Assembly (NCBI GenBank): GCA_015295945.1
Contig: DVED01000139.1
Location: 50,445 to 114,444, forward strand
DNA: 64,000 nt
From: Oscillatoriales cyanobacterium M59_W2019_021
GTDB taxonomy: Bacteria > Cyanobacteriota > Cyanobacteriia > Cyanobacteriales > Geitlerinemataceae
Reading direction: 5' to 3'
This document shows positions 62,898 to 64,000 of this stretch, piece by piece (within the stretch, counting starts at the first letter, position 1; each line of letters opens with the position of its first letter). The notes under the pieces are model-generated. The model saw only the letters and a list, made by a program, of their open reading frames with translations, had not been told where the DNA came from and searched no databases. The position numbers were made by a program, and so were the translations under genes.

Positions 62898-63347
62898 GTG
62901 ATTACACTGAGCCTTCTTCACCCCCACCAAGCGATTCCCGTCAAAAGCTGGACCTTCGAGAACGAATCGACGATCCGCATCGGTCGCTCGACAGATAATC
63001 ACGTCGTCCTCTATAGTGCGGTTGTCTCTCGCCATCACCTGGAAATTCGACAGCAAGGCGATACCTGGACGATCGTCAATTTAGGCAGTAACGGCACCTA
63101 CGTCAACGACAAACCCGTCTCTCAAATGACCGTTGTCGATGGCACGATCGTCCGTTTGGCGCGTTCGGGACCCCAGATCAAAATCCAAATCGACGCCGAA
63201 CCGCCGAAAATTGTCGCCCCCGACCCCCAAGTTCTGCCAAAACTTTTGCAAGCGTCTACCCCCACCCTCAATGACGAACTCACCGAAGATTTAACCCTAT
63301 CCAATACGGACATTTTACCGTCTCCCGCAGAAGAAGACGATCATTAG
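62898..63347 (+). CDS. FHA-domain protein
   Basis: A 149-residue protein from a GTG start. The FHA core is IRIGRSTDNHVVL, SRHHLEIR and LGSNGTYVNDKPV, followed by an acidic low-complexity tail. FHA domains read phosphothreonine made by Ser/Thr kinases. It sits between another FHA protein and a pilin-like gene. Confidence 0.85.
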   Translation: MITLSLLHPHQAIPVKSWTFENESTIRIGRSTDNHVVLYSAVVSRHHLEIRQQGDTWTIVNLGSNGTYVNDKPVSQMTVVDGTIVRLARSGPQIKIQIDAEPPKIVAPDPQVLPKLLQASTPTLNDELTEDLTLSNTDILPSPAEEDDH

Positions 63348-63348
63348 T

Positions 63349-63382
63349 TTAGGGGTTGGAGGTTTGGGGTTGGTCGCTATCT
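63349..63382. repeat. GGGGTTGG/AGGTTTGG repeat
   Basis: AGGGGTTGG, AGGTTTGGGG and TTGGTC words of the TTTGGGG family lie directly after the FHA gene stop. Confidence 0.6.
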
Positions 63383-63422
63383 TCTCCCCTCGATCCTCTT
63401 GCGCCCTTAATAGCAACATTCC

Positions 63423-64000
63423 ATGACAACTTTATTCTCTCGAATCCTGCCCATCGGACTTTTACCGATTCTGTTGGGAATTGGTAGCGTCGCGGCAAGC
63501 GCGATCCCCGCACGCAACACGGGGTCGATCCTCCCCACGATTCCGGTCTCCATCACCCAAAATCCAGCCCCCACACCCCCTTCTCTGGTTGATCGACTGT
63601 TAGGACAGTGGCGATCGCTCGAAGCCCTTTCCGGTCAGGAAGAGTTAACCTTTATTTTTACCCCCCAAGGACAGCTCTTTTTCATCGTTCGATTGCCCAA
63701 CGGAGCTTTAGCCGCGCAAACATTCGGCTATCAACTCCACCCGGAAACCCAACCTCCCGGCATCGATATTATCCTTCCCGACGGGGCGATCGTTCCCAGC
63801 ATTTTTGAATTTACCCCAGACGGACAACTGCGCTTTCAACTCGAAGGAACCGACCCCAGCCAACCCCGTCCCACCCAGTTTGGGGCAGATGCCGACCTGT
63901 TCGACAGAATTTCCGATGCCGTTACTCTCCCGGCGGAAATCGTCGAACGCGAGGCAGAAGAGACCCTCGCCGCGTTTAGTCGATCGCAGCGTACCTACTA
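63423..64000 (+). CDS. Probable type IV pilin-like G/H family secreted protein, partial
   Basis: The first 192 codons; the right edge cuts it. A signal peptide (SRILPIGLLPILLGIGSVAAS) is followed by a Pro-rich segment. Next comes a domain with WRSLEALSGQEELTFIFTPQ and GQLFFIVRLPNGALAAQTFGY. The last visible part, EREAEETLAAFSRSQRTYY, resembles the conserved LNxxNRAQQAYYLEN-type segment of cyanobacterial GspG/H-like pilin proteins. The start is the ATG at 63423. Identity is moderately supported because the diagnostic C-terminal half is missing. Confidence 0.6.
   Translation, partial: MTTLFSRILPIGLLPILLGIGSVAASAIPARNTGSILPTIPVSITQNPAPTPPSLVDRLLGQWRSLEALSGQEELTFIFTPQGQLFFIVRLPNGALAAQTFGYQLHPETQPPGIDIILPDGAIVPSIFEFTPDGQLRFQLEGTDPSQPRPTQFGADADLFDRISDAVTLPAEIVEREAEETLAAFSRSQRTY

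Overview
The window comes from a cyanobacterium, probably a filamentous Oscillatoriales-type strain. The HIP1 octamer GCGATCGC is scattered throughout. FurA, SasA (the KaiB-like clock kinase) and GUN4 domains are present. Gene ends and intergenic spaces carry heptanucleotide tandem repeats (STRR type). No tRNA, rRNA, CRISPR array or intact insertion sequence was seen.

1-15.9 kb is a Wzx/Wzy-type exopolysaccharide locus. A nine-gene leftward operon holds three sulfotransferases, two GT4 glycosyltransferases, a Wzy-like polymerase, a Wzx-like flippase and two P-loop kinase-like proteins. A rightward set holds a GT4 enzyme, a DegT-type aminotransferase, a phosphoglycosyl transferase and a Wzz/tyrosine autokinase. 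Three sulfotransferases predict a sulfated polymer. The two sides are divergent. Each side's promoter carries the same palindrome, TCCGT-N6-ACGGA, over its -10 element, and the same 11-bp-spaced ATTAA pair upstream, so they are probably co-regulated.

16-33 kb is accessory. It holds a nucleotide cyclase-TIR-AAA protein, a metzincin-like secreted metalloprotease, and the hydrogenase maturation genes hypF-hypC-hypD. Next come two decayed genes (an effector-associated-domain-like gene with a one-base frameshift, and a Uma2 nuclease tail). Then follows a tight run of three AAA-like ATPase genes with different partner domains: HTH-TIR-AAA, AAA plus a large C-terminal domain of unknown function, and AAA plus three GUN4 repeats. 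Together with the cyclase-TIR-AAA paralogue this is the best candidate in the window for an undescribed signalling or defence system.

33-49.4 kb is mostly housekeeping and transport: an M48 protease, ABC transporters, a SafE/ferric-reductase-like membrane protein, an NMT1-type ABC importer, furA, a peptidoglycan-binding protein, argG, a metallophosphoesterase, a neutral zinc metallopeptidase and a lipoprotein serpin.

49.8-51.9 kb is AT-rich and looks acquired. It holds a haem-oxygenase-like (CADD/TenA-like) putative di-metal oxidase and an NphB/CloQ-type ABBA aromatic prenyltransferase, a likely two-gene specialised-metabolite locus. Convergent with it is an 1881-residue Ser/Thr-kinase/AAA/GAF/histidine-kinase protein.

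58-64 kb holds a DUF2079 membrane protein, sasA, 6-phosphogluconolactonase, two FHA-domain proteins and the start of a probable type IV pilin-like secreted protein.
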